NCBI RefSeq assembly: GCF_018531465.1
Contig: NZ_JAHDTF010000050.1
Location: 1-54,180 of the forward strand
Source of the DNA: Sphaerisporangium fuscum
GTDB taxonomy: Bacteria > Actinomycetota > Actinomycetes > Streptosporangiales > Streptosporangiaceae
Reading direction: 5' to 3'
DNA: 54,180 bases
Numbering within the stretch: position 1 is the stretch's first letter; every line of letters starts with the position of its first letter. A program made the translations under genes and the position numbers. Under the pieces are notes generated by a model. That model had not been told where the DNA came from and made no database searches. It saw only the letters and a list, made by a program, of their open reading frames with translations. This document shows positions 1 to 6,413 of this stretch, piece after piece.

Positions 1-1330
1 GCAGCGCCGCCGTCCCCTCGGCCGGGTCGCGCCGCTGCTCGGGCGCGGCGGCCGGCGCCATCGCGGGCACCGTCGCGGGTGCGGGCGAGGGGGCCGTGAC
101 GGGCGCCGCCGCCTGGACGACGGGCTCCGGCCGGACGGACGCTGCGGGTGCGGCCACGCGGACCGGCTCGGGCGCCAGCACCGACGGCCGGCTGTCCTCC
201 GGCATCTCGACCAGCAGCCCGGTGGGGATGCTGACCACTGCCTGGACGCCGCCGAAGGCGCTCTTCTTGACCGTGACCTGCATGCCGTAGTGGGCGACCT
301 GGCGCCCGATGGCGGCCCAGCCGGTGCGGGGCGGGTTTCCGAGGTCGGCCAGGCGGACGGGGTGGGTGCCGCTCAGCAGCCGGGTCGCCCGGGCGTACTG
401 GTCCTCGTTGAGGCCGACGCCGGCGTCGTCGATGACGATGGCGGCTCCGCTGTTGGTCTCGTGCACGGCGATCGACACCTTGAGCGTGCCGTGGGAGTGG
501 TGGACCGCGTTGGCCAGCAGTTCGGAGGTGATGAACAGCATCGGCTCGGCCGCGCGGGCGGCGACGCCGATGCGGCGGCGCAGGTGGTTGGCCGGGCCCT
601 CGATGCGCTGCTCGAAGTTCTCCACACGGGAGATGGCGCCCACCACCAGGTCGATCAGGTAGGTGTCGTCACGCGACAGGCCGGGCGTGGCGCCACAGGC
701 GATGCCGGTGACCTGCACGCGGCGGATGATGAGTTCGTTGAACATGTCGAGCCCGAGCACCTCGCGCAGCAGCGCGGTGTGCTCGTCGCCGCTGTAGCGC
801 CGCTGCACGCCGGCGAGCAGGTCCTGGGCGCGCAGCGCCTGCGTCTGCACGCGGGACATCGCTCCTCTGACGACCGCCTGCGCGGCCTCGTCGATGCGCT
901 CGGCCTCCTCGCGGACGCCGCGCGCGAGCGCGTCGAGGATGCCGCGGTGCTGCCGGTCGACGTCCGTGCCGGCCAGCGCGGGGTTCTGCACGCCGGGGAC
1001 GACCACGTGGGGGGCGCGCAGGTGGGAGACCAGGGCGGGGATCCGCGTGGACAGCAGGTGCTCGGTCTCGGCGCGCAGCAGGTCCTGCTGGGCGAGAGCC
1101 TCGCGGAGCCGCTCCGCGGCGTCCTGTGCCTGGCGCTCCGCCTGCACCAGCCGCTGGTCCCGGGCGCCGGTCTCACGGGTCAGGTGCTCCTGCGCCTGGC
1201 GGGCCTGGGCCAGTTTCCGCCGGGCCTGGGCGAGTTCACGGCGTACACGCAGGTGGAAGAGCAGGACGCCCGCGAGGGCGAGGACGGCGACGCCGATCAC
1301 TATCGGGACGCTGAGAGAGTCTGGCGGCAT
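1..1330 (-). CDS. Sensor-like membrane ATPase (histidine-kinase-type ATP-binding domain), 3' end off window
   Basis: The frame is open from an ATG at 1330 to the window edge, about 443 codons, with its C-terminus outside the window. The protein starts MPPDSLSVPIVIGVAVLALA, one N-terminal membrane helix. A coiled-coil-like stretch rich in Q, A, R and E follows to about residue 110. A HATPase_c-type domain lies in the middle: the N-box reads TSELLANAVHHSHG and the G1 box reads IVIDDAGVGLNEDQY. After that comes a low-complexity Pro/Ala/Val tail. No phospho-acceptor H-box is obvious, which resembles the sensor-like ATP-binding proteins (Cvn/conservon type) that in Streptomyces work with roadblock and DUF742 partners. 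Those partners would lie beyond the left edge. Cytoplasmic ATP binding is well supported; true kinase activity is not. Confidence 0.75.
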   Translation of the reverse strand, partial: MPPDSLSVPIVIGVAVLALAGVLLFHLRVRRELAQARRKLAQARQAQEHLTRETGARDQRLVQAERQAQDAAERLREALAQQDLLRAETEHLLSTRIPALVSHLRAPHVVVPGVQNPALAGTDVDRQHRGILDALARGVREEAERIDEAAQAVVRGAMSRVQTQALRAQDLLAGVQRRYSGDEHTALLREVLGLDMFNELIIRRVQVTGIACGATPGLSRDDTYLIDLVVGAISRVENFEQRIEGPANHLRRRIGVAARAAEPMLFITSELLANAVHHSHGTLKVSIAVHETNSGAAIVIDDAGVGLNEDQYARATRLLSGTHPVRLADLGNPPRTGWAAIGRQVAHYGMQVTVKKSAFGGVQAVVSIPTGLLVEMPEDSRPSVLAPEPVRVAAPAASVRPEPVVQAAAPVTAPSPAPATVPAMAPAAAPEQRRDPAEGTAAL

Positions 1331-1950
1331 GACAGTCCTGAGGTCGGGGGGAGCGCGGCGGGAGATGTCGACCGCCCAAGAGCTTGCTAGCCGAGCATGT
1401 CGGCCTCATGAGGTGGCCGGCCGGGACCGGGTAGGAGTCGCGCGCGCCATCCCGCGCAGCAGGCACGTGCGAGTGCCCGTTGCGGCTGTGTTTCGGGCAT
1501 GGCGGGGGCCAAGCGACATGGGCATCCTCGGTCTCACAAGAGCACTGGCCGATCAGGAACCCCAGTATTCCCGTTCTGTCACGATAGTCAACCGAATGTA
1601 AGGTAATCCTGCACGTGGCGATGCGTCCCACCGGGTGGACCGCCGCGCGTAAGCGAGTCGCCCTCGCTTTCTGTCAAGATCGTTGTCAACCGTCCGGCCG
1701 CGAGCCCGTCCCGGCCGAGCCTGCCGTCACCCAGGAGGCGCCCCTTTTCGGGCATGTTTTCGGACAGACCCGAGCAGACCTCAGCCGTACCGGCGACATG
1801 GATCGAAGGGCACCGGCGGCACGGCATGGACGCCTTACGCCGCCTGCCCGGCACGGATCGAAGGTGACCGCCGGGACGCCGCGCACCGCCGAAGGCCGAG
1901 TGCCGAACCCGGCCTCCCGCTCCCGGAGTGAGGTGTGCGATGCTCCGGCC
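1331..1950. other. Intergenic region between divergent genes
   Basis: About 620 bases separate the minus-strand sensor-like gene from the plus-strand ureohydrolase. The part around 1560-1620 is relatively AT-rich and may hold the promoter of the minus gene. The phrase GGATCGAAGG occurs twice (near 1801 and 1857) with partly matching flanks, but I cannot assign it a role. Open frames here lack convincing protein features. Confidence 0.4.
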
Positions 1951-2784
1951 ATGCTTTCCACCATGGTCCTCCAGGTGCCGCAGTGGCAGGGTTCGAGCGT
2001 GGCCGATGCTCGTCGTCTCGCGCTCGGCGCCGAGATGCTCGCCCCTCTGGTGCCGGCCGGGCGCGTCGTCCAGGTACCCGTGCCGGACGCCGAGGGCGTC
2101 GAGCGGGACGGCGTGCGCGCCCTCGACGTGCTGACCGGCGTCGCCGCCCGGGCCCGGGCGGCCCTTGACGAGGTGAGCGGGGAGCCGGTGGTGACGGTCG
2201 GCGGGGACTGCGGGGTCGAACTGGAGCCGGTGTCGGCCGCGCTGACCAGGCACGGCGACGCGCTCGCCATCGTCTGGTTCGACGCGCACGGCGACCTCAA
2301 CACTCCGGCGTCCTCGCCCTCTCATGCCTTCCACGGCATGGTCCTGCGCACCCTGCTGGGCGAAGGGCATCCCGAGCTGGTGCCGGGACGAGCGCTGAGG
2401 CCGGAACAGGTGATCCTCGCGGGTGCCCGCGCGCTGGATCCGTCCGAGGCGTCCTACGTGGCCGAGGCGGGGCTCGCCTGGCACTCCGTCGCCGACCTGA
2501 CGGCGTCTCCGGACTCGTTGGTGTCAGCCGTGACGGCCACCGGGGCGACCGCCGTCTACGTCCACATCGACCTCGACGTGCTCGACCCCGGGACGTTCGG
2601 GTCGCAGAGCTACCCCGAACCAGGCGGCCTCGGCGTCGAGGCGCTGCGCGAAGCCGTACGTGCCCTCACGACCCGCTTCACACTCGCGGGCCTCGGCATC
2701 ACCGAATACGCCCCACACCACGAGGAGGACCAGGCCGTGCTCGCCTCCCTCCTCCCGGATCTGCTCCCGGCCGACTCGCTGTAG
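1951..2784 (+). CDS. Arginase/agmatinase-family ureohydrolase
   Basis: This 277-residue protein belongs to the manganese-dependent ureohydrolase fold that hydrolyses guanidino or formimino groups. Three metal-site motifs are visible: GGDCGVE (about residue 87), WFDAHGDLNTP (about residue 109) and VHIDLDVLDP (about residue 205). The classical first motif is GGDHS, so the usual first-metal His is replaced by Cys here; I believe this variant is common in uncharacterised actinobacterial members, and the substrate cannot be named. The start is the ATG at 1951, preceded by GGAGTGAGG; an ATG at 1966 is an alternative. The gene stands alone, with a pseudogene downstream. Confidence 0.85.
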   Translation: MLSTMVLQVPQWQGSSVADARRLALGAEMLAPLVPAGRVVQVPVPDAEGVERDGVRALDVLTGVAARARAALDEVSGEPVVTVGGDCGVELEPVSAALTRHGDALAIVWFDAHGDLNTPASSPSHAFHGMVLRTLLGEGHPELVPGRALRPEQVILAGARALDPSEASYVAEAGLAWHSVADLTASPDSLVSAVTATGATAVYVHIDLDVLDPGTFGSQSYPEPGGLGVEALREAVRALTTRFTLAGLGITEYAPHHEEDQAVLASLLPDLLPADSL

Positions 2785-2831
2785 AGGTCGCCTCCCTCTG
2801 CCGTCGCCTCGGCCGGCGATCCTTCACGGTC

Positions 2832-2972
2832 TCATCGCGGCCTTGTCACCGGGACCACGGTGAGCAAGTGATCCAGGCCTTTGAAGTCTTTGGGATCGCA
2901 GGTGTAAAGAGGGAGCCGGTTCGCGACGGCCACAGAGGCGATCATCAGGTCCGCTGTGCGGGCAGATGATTT
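2832..2972 (-). pseudogene. C-terminal remnant of a VapC-like PIN-domain toxin
   Basis: On the minus strand the last 45 or so codons before the TGA at 2832-2834 read like the end of a PIN-domain ribonuclease: RTADLMIASVAVANRLPLYT followed by CDPKDFKGL and a valine-rich last strand. This is the typical VapC ending (conserved D, then D/F-x-G-L). Upstream of about 2972 the frame loses all resemblance, no N-terminal half with the first catalytic Asp is present, and no VapB antitoxin is adjacent. The fragment therefore looks like the remains of a decayed toxin-antitoxin module. Confidence 0.6.
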
Positions 2973-3059
2973 AGCCCCGCCTAAACCATGTGACACGCCA
3001 GAGCCTCGTTGCCAGCATGAGTCGTCGTATCCACCCCCGCAGTGAGGAGTACTCCGGCA

Positions 3060-3458
3060 ATGGTGAACCGTACGACCGTGCCCGCGCTTTTCCCGCCGCC
3101 CCGGTACGCGCACGCCGCCGTCGTGGAGGCGGGTGAGCGGCTGGCGTTCATGGCCGGCGCCGTGCCGCTCGACGCGGACGGCAACCTGGTCGGTCCCGGC
3201 GACGTCGCCGCGCAGACCCGGCAGGTCCTGGACAACCTCGCCACCGCCCTGCGTGCCGTCGGCAGCGACCTGCGGCACGTCATCGCCAGCACCGTCTACG
3301 TCGCCGGCACCGGGAACGCCGACCTGACCACGGCCTGGAACGTCGTGGAGGAATCCGAACTGTCCACGGGCCCGCACACCTCCACCCTCCTCGGCGTCTC
3401 CTTCCTGGGATACAGCGGCCAGCTCGTGGAGATCACCGCCACCGCCGTCGTCCCCTGA
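3060..3458 (+). CDS. RidA/YjgF/Rid-family protein
   Basis: A 132-residue single-domain protein of the Rid family, which in its best-known members deaminates reactive enamine/imine intermediates made by PLP enzymes. Typical features are the N-terminal PPPRYAHAAVVEAGERLAFMAG, the central QTRQVLDNLATALRAVGSDL and the C-terminal GQLVEITATAVV. The conserved catalytic arginine of RidA (usually P-A/V-R-x-x) is absent: the equivalent stretch reads GPHTSTLLGVSFLG. It is therefore probably not a canonical imine deaminase. The ATG at 3060 is chosen because GAGGAG lies about 11 bases upstream. Confidence 0.8.
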   Translation: MVNRTTVPALFPPPRYAHAAVVEAGERLAFMAGAVPLDADGNLVGPGDVAAQTRQVLDNLATALRAVGSDLRHVIASTVYVAGTGNADLTTAWNVVEESELSTGPHTSTLLGVSFLGYSGQLVEITATAVVP

Positions 3459-3568
3459 CCGGCTTCGCCGACGCCGGGGCCGCACCCGCCGCTCACCGCA
3501 GGCCGCGACATCGGCATCGCCGTGGCCACAGCGGGCAGGCTCGTGCTCGGCCCTGGCGTAGCTCCCCC

Positions 3569-3976
3569 TCACGGAGTCACCTCGAACCACACCCGCCGTC
3601 CCGCCGCCTCCTGATCCCAGCCCCACGCCGAGGACAACTCCCGTACGAGCCAGAGCCCGCGGCCGCCCTCGCTGAGCGGGTCCACCTGGGCCGGAACCTG
3701 CGGAATGTCACCGTCCGAACCCTCGTCGACCACATCCACGCGCACGGTCCGGCCGTCGTCGTACACCCGCAGCTTCACCGTCCCGCCGGGCCTGCGGCCC
3801 GAGTTCGAATGCTTCACGGCGTTCGCGATCAGCTCTCCTACCAGGAGCTCCATGTCGTCGACGTCACGGCGCCCGGCCGCCAGGAGCAGCCCGCGCACGT
3901 AGGCGCGCGCGAGCGAGACCGAGCCGACCTGGCCGAGAAGCTCGACGGCGCCCAAGAGGTCCGTCGTCCGCACCAC
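3569..3976 (-). CDS. RsbW-like anti-sigma/regulatory ATPase (HATPase_c_2)
   Basis: A protein of about 135 residues with a GHKL-type fold of the anti-sigma-factor kinase kind. The N-box reads LLVGELIANAVKHSNSG and the G1/G2 region reads VDVVDEGSDG and GGRGLWLVRELS. I prefer the GTG at 3976, which has GGAAGG a few bases upstream; the frame stays open to 4084, and a GTG at 4021 directly abuts a GGAGG, too close to serve as its site. It is transcribed divergently from the XRE/DUF5753 regulator and DUF397 genes. ATPase, WhiJ-like and DUF397 genes recur together in Streptomyces and its relatives as developmental regulatory sets. The partner sigma factor is not identifiable here. Confidence 0.75.
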   Translation of the reverse strand: MVRTTDLLGAVELLGQVGSVSLARAYVRGLLLAAGRRDVDDMELLVGELIANAVKHSNSGRRPGGTVKLRVYDDGRTVRVDVVDEGSDGDIPQVPAQVDPLSEGGRGLWLVRELSSAWGWDQEAAGRRVWFEVTP

Positions 3977-4144
3977 ACGGCCTTCCGCCGCGCCCTCTTT
4001 CTTGTTCTCAGGGGAATTCACCCTCCAAAGAATGCGGACCGGGGATAGCTTTAACCAGAGAAATGGTCTCGCGTGGCGGCACATTATCCGCGAGACGACG
4101 AAGGCGTCGGTGAGGTTGCGTGAGATCCTAGGAGCAAAAGGGGC

Positions 4145-4966
4145 ATGCCCAACCCAATTTCGATCAACCCGGAAGAATCACCGCAAGCTCGTTTCGCGTA
4201 CGAGCTACGGCAGCAGCGACTCCAGGAGGGGTGGACCCAACTGCGGCTGGCTCGACGGCTCAACCTGGCGGTCAGCACCGTCGGCATGCTGGAGACCATG
4301 AAACGCAGGCCCGACCGCCGGTTCGCCGAGTCCTGCGACAAGGTGTTCAACCTGGACGGCGTCTTCCTCGAACTGTGGAAGAAGACGCAGTGGGATATGG
4401 CTCCGGAGCATTTCCGCGACTTCATGTCACTGGAGGCTCAGGCCTCGGCCCTTCAGATCTGGGATCCTCTTCTGGTTCCGGGGCTTTTCCAGACCGAGGC
4501 CTACGCCAGGCGGATATTCAACGATGAACCCGGTATCACCGGCGAACTCGTGGAACAACGAGTCGCCAACCGGATGCAGCGTCAAGCCATGCTCAGCCGC
4601 GAAAGTCCACCCATGATCTGGAGTCTCGTGGACGAAGGTGTCCTCCATCGGCCCATGGGCGAGGCGGACATGATGCGTGAGCAACTGGCATGGCTCCTGG
4701 AGCTGGCCAAGTATCCACGGGTGACGATCCAGATCGTTCCGTATTCCGCATGGTCCGCTGTCGGCCTTCAAGCATCCTTCACGATCGCTGAGCTACACGG
4801 CGCCCCGCACAGTGTGTACGTTGAAAGCGCACCACGTGGCATCACCATTGGAGAACGTGAAACGGTCACAGAGCTGGTGGGGCGCTACGACGCTTTACGA
4901 GCTGCGGCCCTCCCGAAGAACCTATCGCTCGGCATCATCAAGGATGTGATGGCGCAATGGACCTGA
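4145..4966 (+). CDS. XRE-family regulator with DUF5753 (WhiJ-like)
   Basis: A 273-residue protein with an N-terminal helix-turn-helix (about residues 17-70; ELRQQRLQEGWTQLRLARRL then STVGMLE) and a C-terminal DUF5753 domain, recognisable from LQIWDPLLVPGLFQTEAYAR, the ERVANRMQRQAML-like segment and the PRVTIQIVPYSAW strand. This is the WhiJ-like regulator family of actinomycetes, typically encoded next to a DUF397 protein, as here: the next gene starts inside the last codons. The family acts in development and secondary metabolism, usually as DNA-binding repressors whose small partner modulates them. The target is unknown. It has slightly more AT-rich codons than neighbouring genes. Confidence 0.85.
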   Translation: MPNPISINPEESPQARFAYELRQQRLQEGWTQLRLARRLNLAVSTVGMLETMKRRPDRRFAESCDKVFNLDGVFLELWKKTQWDMAPEHFRDFMSLEAQASALQIWDPLLVPGLFQTEAYARRIFNDEPGITGELVEQRVANRMQRQAMLSRESPPMIWSLVDEGVLHRPMGEADMMREQLAWLLELAKYPRVTIQIVPYSAWSAVGLQASFTIAELHGAPHSVYVESAPRGITIGERETVTELVGRYDALRAAALPKNLSLGIIKDVMAQWT

Positions 4967-5151
4967 GCGGCGCGGAATGGCGTAAGTCCTCCTGGTCGAG
5001 CGGCGACGGCGGGACATGTGTAGAGGTGGCCTCGAACCTGCCCGGCATCATCGCCGTACGCGACAGCAAGAATCCCACCGGCCCCGCCCTCATCTTCACC
5101 CCCGCCGAATGGCACCGCTTCCTCACCTACGCGAAAGCCGGAGGATTCTGA
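4957..5151 (+). CDS. DUF397 small protein, partner of the WhiJ-like regulator
   Basis: A 64-residue protein with the DUF397 signature: WRKSSWSSGDGGTCVEVA at the N-terminus, AVRDSKNPTGPALIFTPAEW in the middle and F-L-x-x-x-K-A-G-x-F at the end. Its ATG at 4957 overlaps the end of the XRE/DUF5753 gene by 10 bases, indicating translational coupling. DUF397 proteins are regularly paired with DUF5753 regulators in actinomycetes; the biochemical role is unresolved, but a modulator of the regulator is the usual proposal. Confidence 0.88.
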   Translation: MDLSGAEWRKSSWSSGDGGTCVEVASNLPGIIAVRDSKNPTGPALIFTPAEWHRFLTYAKAGGF

Positions 5152-5159
5152 GGCGACGA

Positions 5160-5430
5160 GGTTCATCCCTCGCCACCGTCCGTCGTACCGGGAAGGTCCC
5201 CCCCAGGCGGGCGAGCGGGGACAGGGCCATGAACAGCGGGGACAGCGCCAGCGTGACGGTGGTCAGGTGCAGGCTCGTGCGCAGGCCCAGCGCGCCGGCC
5301 AGGTGGCCGAAGGCGCGCTGCCTGACAGGCGTTCCGGACAACGACCACGCCCACGTACACGCACAGGAGCACTCGAGTGGCGACAAATGGTCCAAACGCC
5401 CACAGCACGAGGATGACCAGCGTCACCGAG
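5160..5430 (-). pseudogene. Frameshifted remnant of a multi-spanning membrane protein (possibly MFS)
   Basis: Two minus-strand frames carry membrane-helix sequence that would be contiguous after one frameshift. One frame gives LVILVLWAFGPFVATRVLL and VYVGVVVVRN; the other continues with RQRAFGHLAGALGLRTSLHL and TLALSPLFMALSPLARLGG. The order and helix spacing resemble the last helices of a major-facilitator transporter, but there is no intact start or N-terminal part. I read it as gene debris; the family assignment is tentative. Confidence 0.4.
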
Positions 5431-5497
5431 CGTGCCGCATGCCCGGATCCGGCACGCCGGGGGACCTTGCGTAGGCTCGATGAGGAGGTGAGGCACC

Positions 5498-5887
5498 GTG
5501 ACGGCGGATCGACCTCAGGACGCCGCGCTCTCCCCAGCGGAGCTGGAGACCCTGCGCGAGCTCCTCGGCTCCGAGCGGGAGCAGACCATGGCGCGGGTCG
5601 CTTCGCTGTCCCGTGACCGGGACGACATCGTCGAGTCGTCCTCTCTGGTCGCCACCGACGACGAGCACGATCCGGAGGGGTCGTCCACCGCCTTCGAACG
5701 CGCCCACGTGCAGGCGCTGCTGGACCAGGCCCACAGGCACCTCGCCGACCTGGACACGGCCCTGGAACGGCTCAGCGAGGGCACGTACGGCGTGTGTGAG
5801 AGGTGCGGCCGTCCCATCGCCGTCGAACGCCTGAGAGTCCGCCCGGCTGCAAGGACCTGCATCACCTGCGCCGTCGTCGGACGCTGA
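5498..5887 (+). CDS. TraR/DksA-family zinc-finger protein
   Basis: A 129-residue DksA-like protein with an N-terminal coiled-coil hairpin (helices rich in E, R and D) and a C-terminal four-cysteine zinc finger: CERCG, then 15 residues, then CITC. DksA-type proteins insert into the secondary channel of RNA polymerase, but many actinobacterial members are uncharacterised. The start is the GTG at 5498, placed after a strong GAGGAGGTGAGG. It is the closest gene upstream of the lanthipeptide locus, but about 325 bases with their own promoter-like sequence separate the two, so I do not include it in that operon. A second TraR/DksA gene lies at 22.2 kb. Confidence 0.85.
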   Translation: MTADRPQDAALSPAELETLRELLGSEREQTMARVASLSRDRDDIVESSSLVATDDEHDPEGSSTAFERAHVQALLDQAHRHLADLDTALERLSEGTYGVCERCGRPIAVERLRVRPAARTCITCAVVGR

Positions 5888-5956
5888 GCTCCTGTCGTCA
5901 TCTCCCTGCACCCCGGAGCCAGAGGCCCCGGATGCGGTGCGGCGAGCATCATGTGG

Positions 5957-6003
5957 GGCGAGACGCGCCCTCAGGCGAGACGCGCTCTCAGGTGAAACGC
6001 GCC
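5957..6003. repeat. 17-bp tandem direct repeat (two full copies, one partial)
   Basis: GGCGAGACGCGCCCTCA (5957-5973) is followed directly by GGCGAGACGCGCTCTCA (5974-5990), one base different, and then by a diverged partial copy GGTGAAACGCGCC (5991-6003). The array is non-coding and lies about 145 bases upstream of the proposed lanthipeptide promoter. It could be a set of regulator binding sites spaced near 1.5 helical turns; that is inference. Confidence 0.6.
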
Positions 6004-6147
6004 GAAAGCACCGTTTCGTCGGCTTCGACGACCTTTTGGGGTACGGCGCATGCAGCCGATCTTCGTCCACGATCAGGAGCCTTTTCGGCCACCGCTATAA
6101 GGCATTTATCGGCATTTAATTCAAATAACCGCCACAGCCGTCATGTA

Positions 6148-6175
6148 TTGATTTTTCGTAACAGCTGGTTAGCGT
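6148..6175 (+). promoter_or_regulatory. Candidate promoter of the lanthipeptide operon
   Basis: TTGATT (6148-6153), a 16-base spacer and TAGCGT (6170-6175) make a plausible housekeeping-type -35/-10 pair within a locally AT-rich stretch (about 6095-6170). The -10 ends 37 bases before the precursor ATG at 6213. Not proven by sequence alone. Confidence 0.4.
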
Positions 6176-6212
6176 GGTCCTGGAAACCCCTTGGCCCCGA
6201 AGGGAGCAGGAA

Positions 6213-6395
6213 ATGCCTCTCGTGCTGGAACGGTCCGAAGAGATCATCGCCGCGTGGCGGGACGGTACCGCGTCCGACAACCCCGCCGGTCCGCTCATGT
6301 CGAGTGAGTACGCCGAGTCCGAGATCACCATGCGTGCCTTCGACACCCGGATCCCGAGCTCGTGCAGCGGCTCCCGCACCATCGCGTGCTGCTGA
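6213..6395 (+). CDS. lanA: Class II lanthipeptide precursor (LanA)
   Basis: A 60-residue peptide starting MPLVLERSEEIIAAWRDG. The acidic leader carries E-E-I-I-A-A-W-R-D and DNPAGPL, matching the NPAG-type leader pattern of mersacidin/lichenicidin-family class II precursors. The C-terminus IPSSCSGSRTIACC supplies three cysteines and five Ser/Thr, suitable for up to three thioether rings. No Gly-Gly or Gly-Ala cleavage motif is present, so the core boundary is uncertain; it probably lies around ITMRAFDTR-IPSS. ATG 6213 is chosen because GGGAGCAGG lies a few bases upstream; an open frame extends to 6174 but without a ribosome site. The LanM gene follows after 18 bases. No protease or exporter gene is adjacent. 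Confidence 0.8.
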   Translation: MPLVLERSEEIIAAWRDGTASDNPAGPLMSSEYAESEITMRAFDTRIPSSCSGSRTIACC

Positions 6396-6413
6396 TCGAC
6401 GAAAGGTGAGACC

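Noticed and set aside
290..1390. 366-codon plus-strand frame at the left edge
   Set aside because: The minus strand encodes a sensor-like ATPase with N-box and G1-box motifs; the plus frame has none.
1588..2484. 298-codon minus-strand frame over the ureohydrolase
   Set aside because: The plus strand carries three conserved metal-site motifs of the ureohydrolase fold; the minus frame has none.
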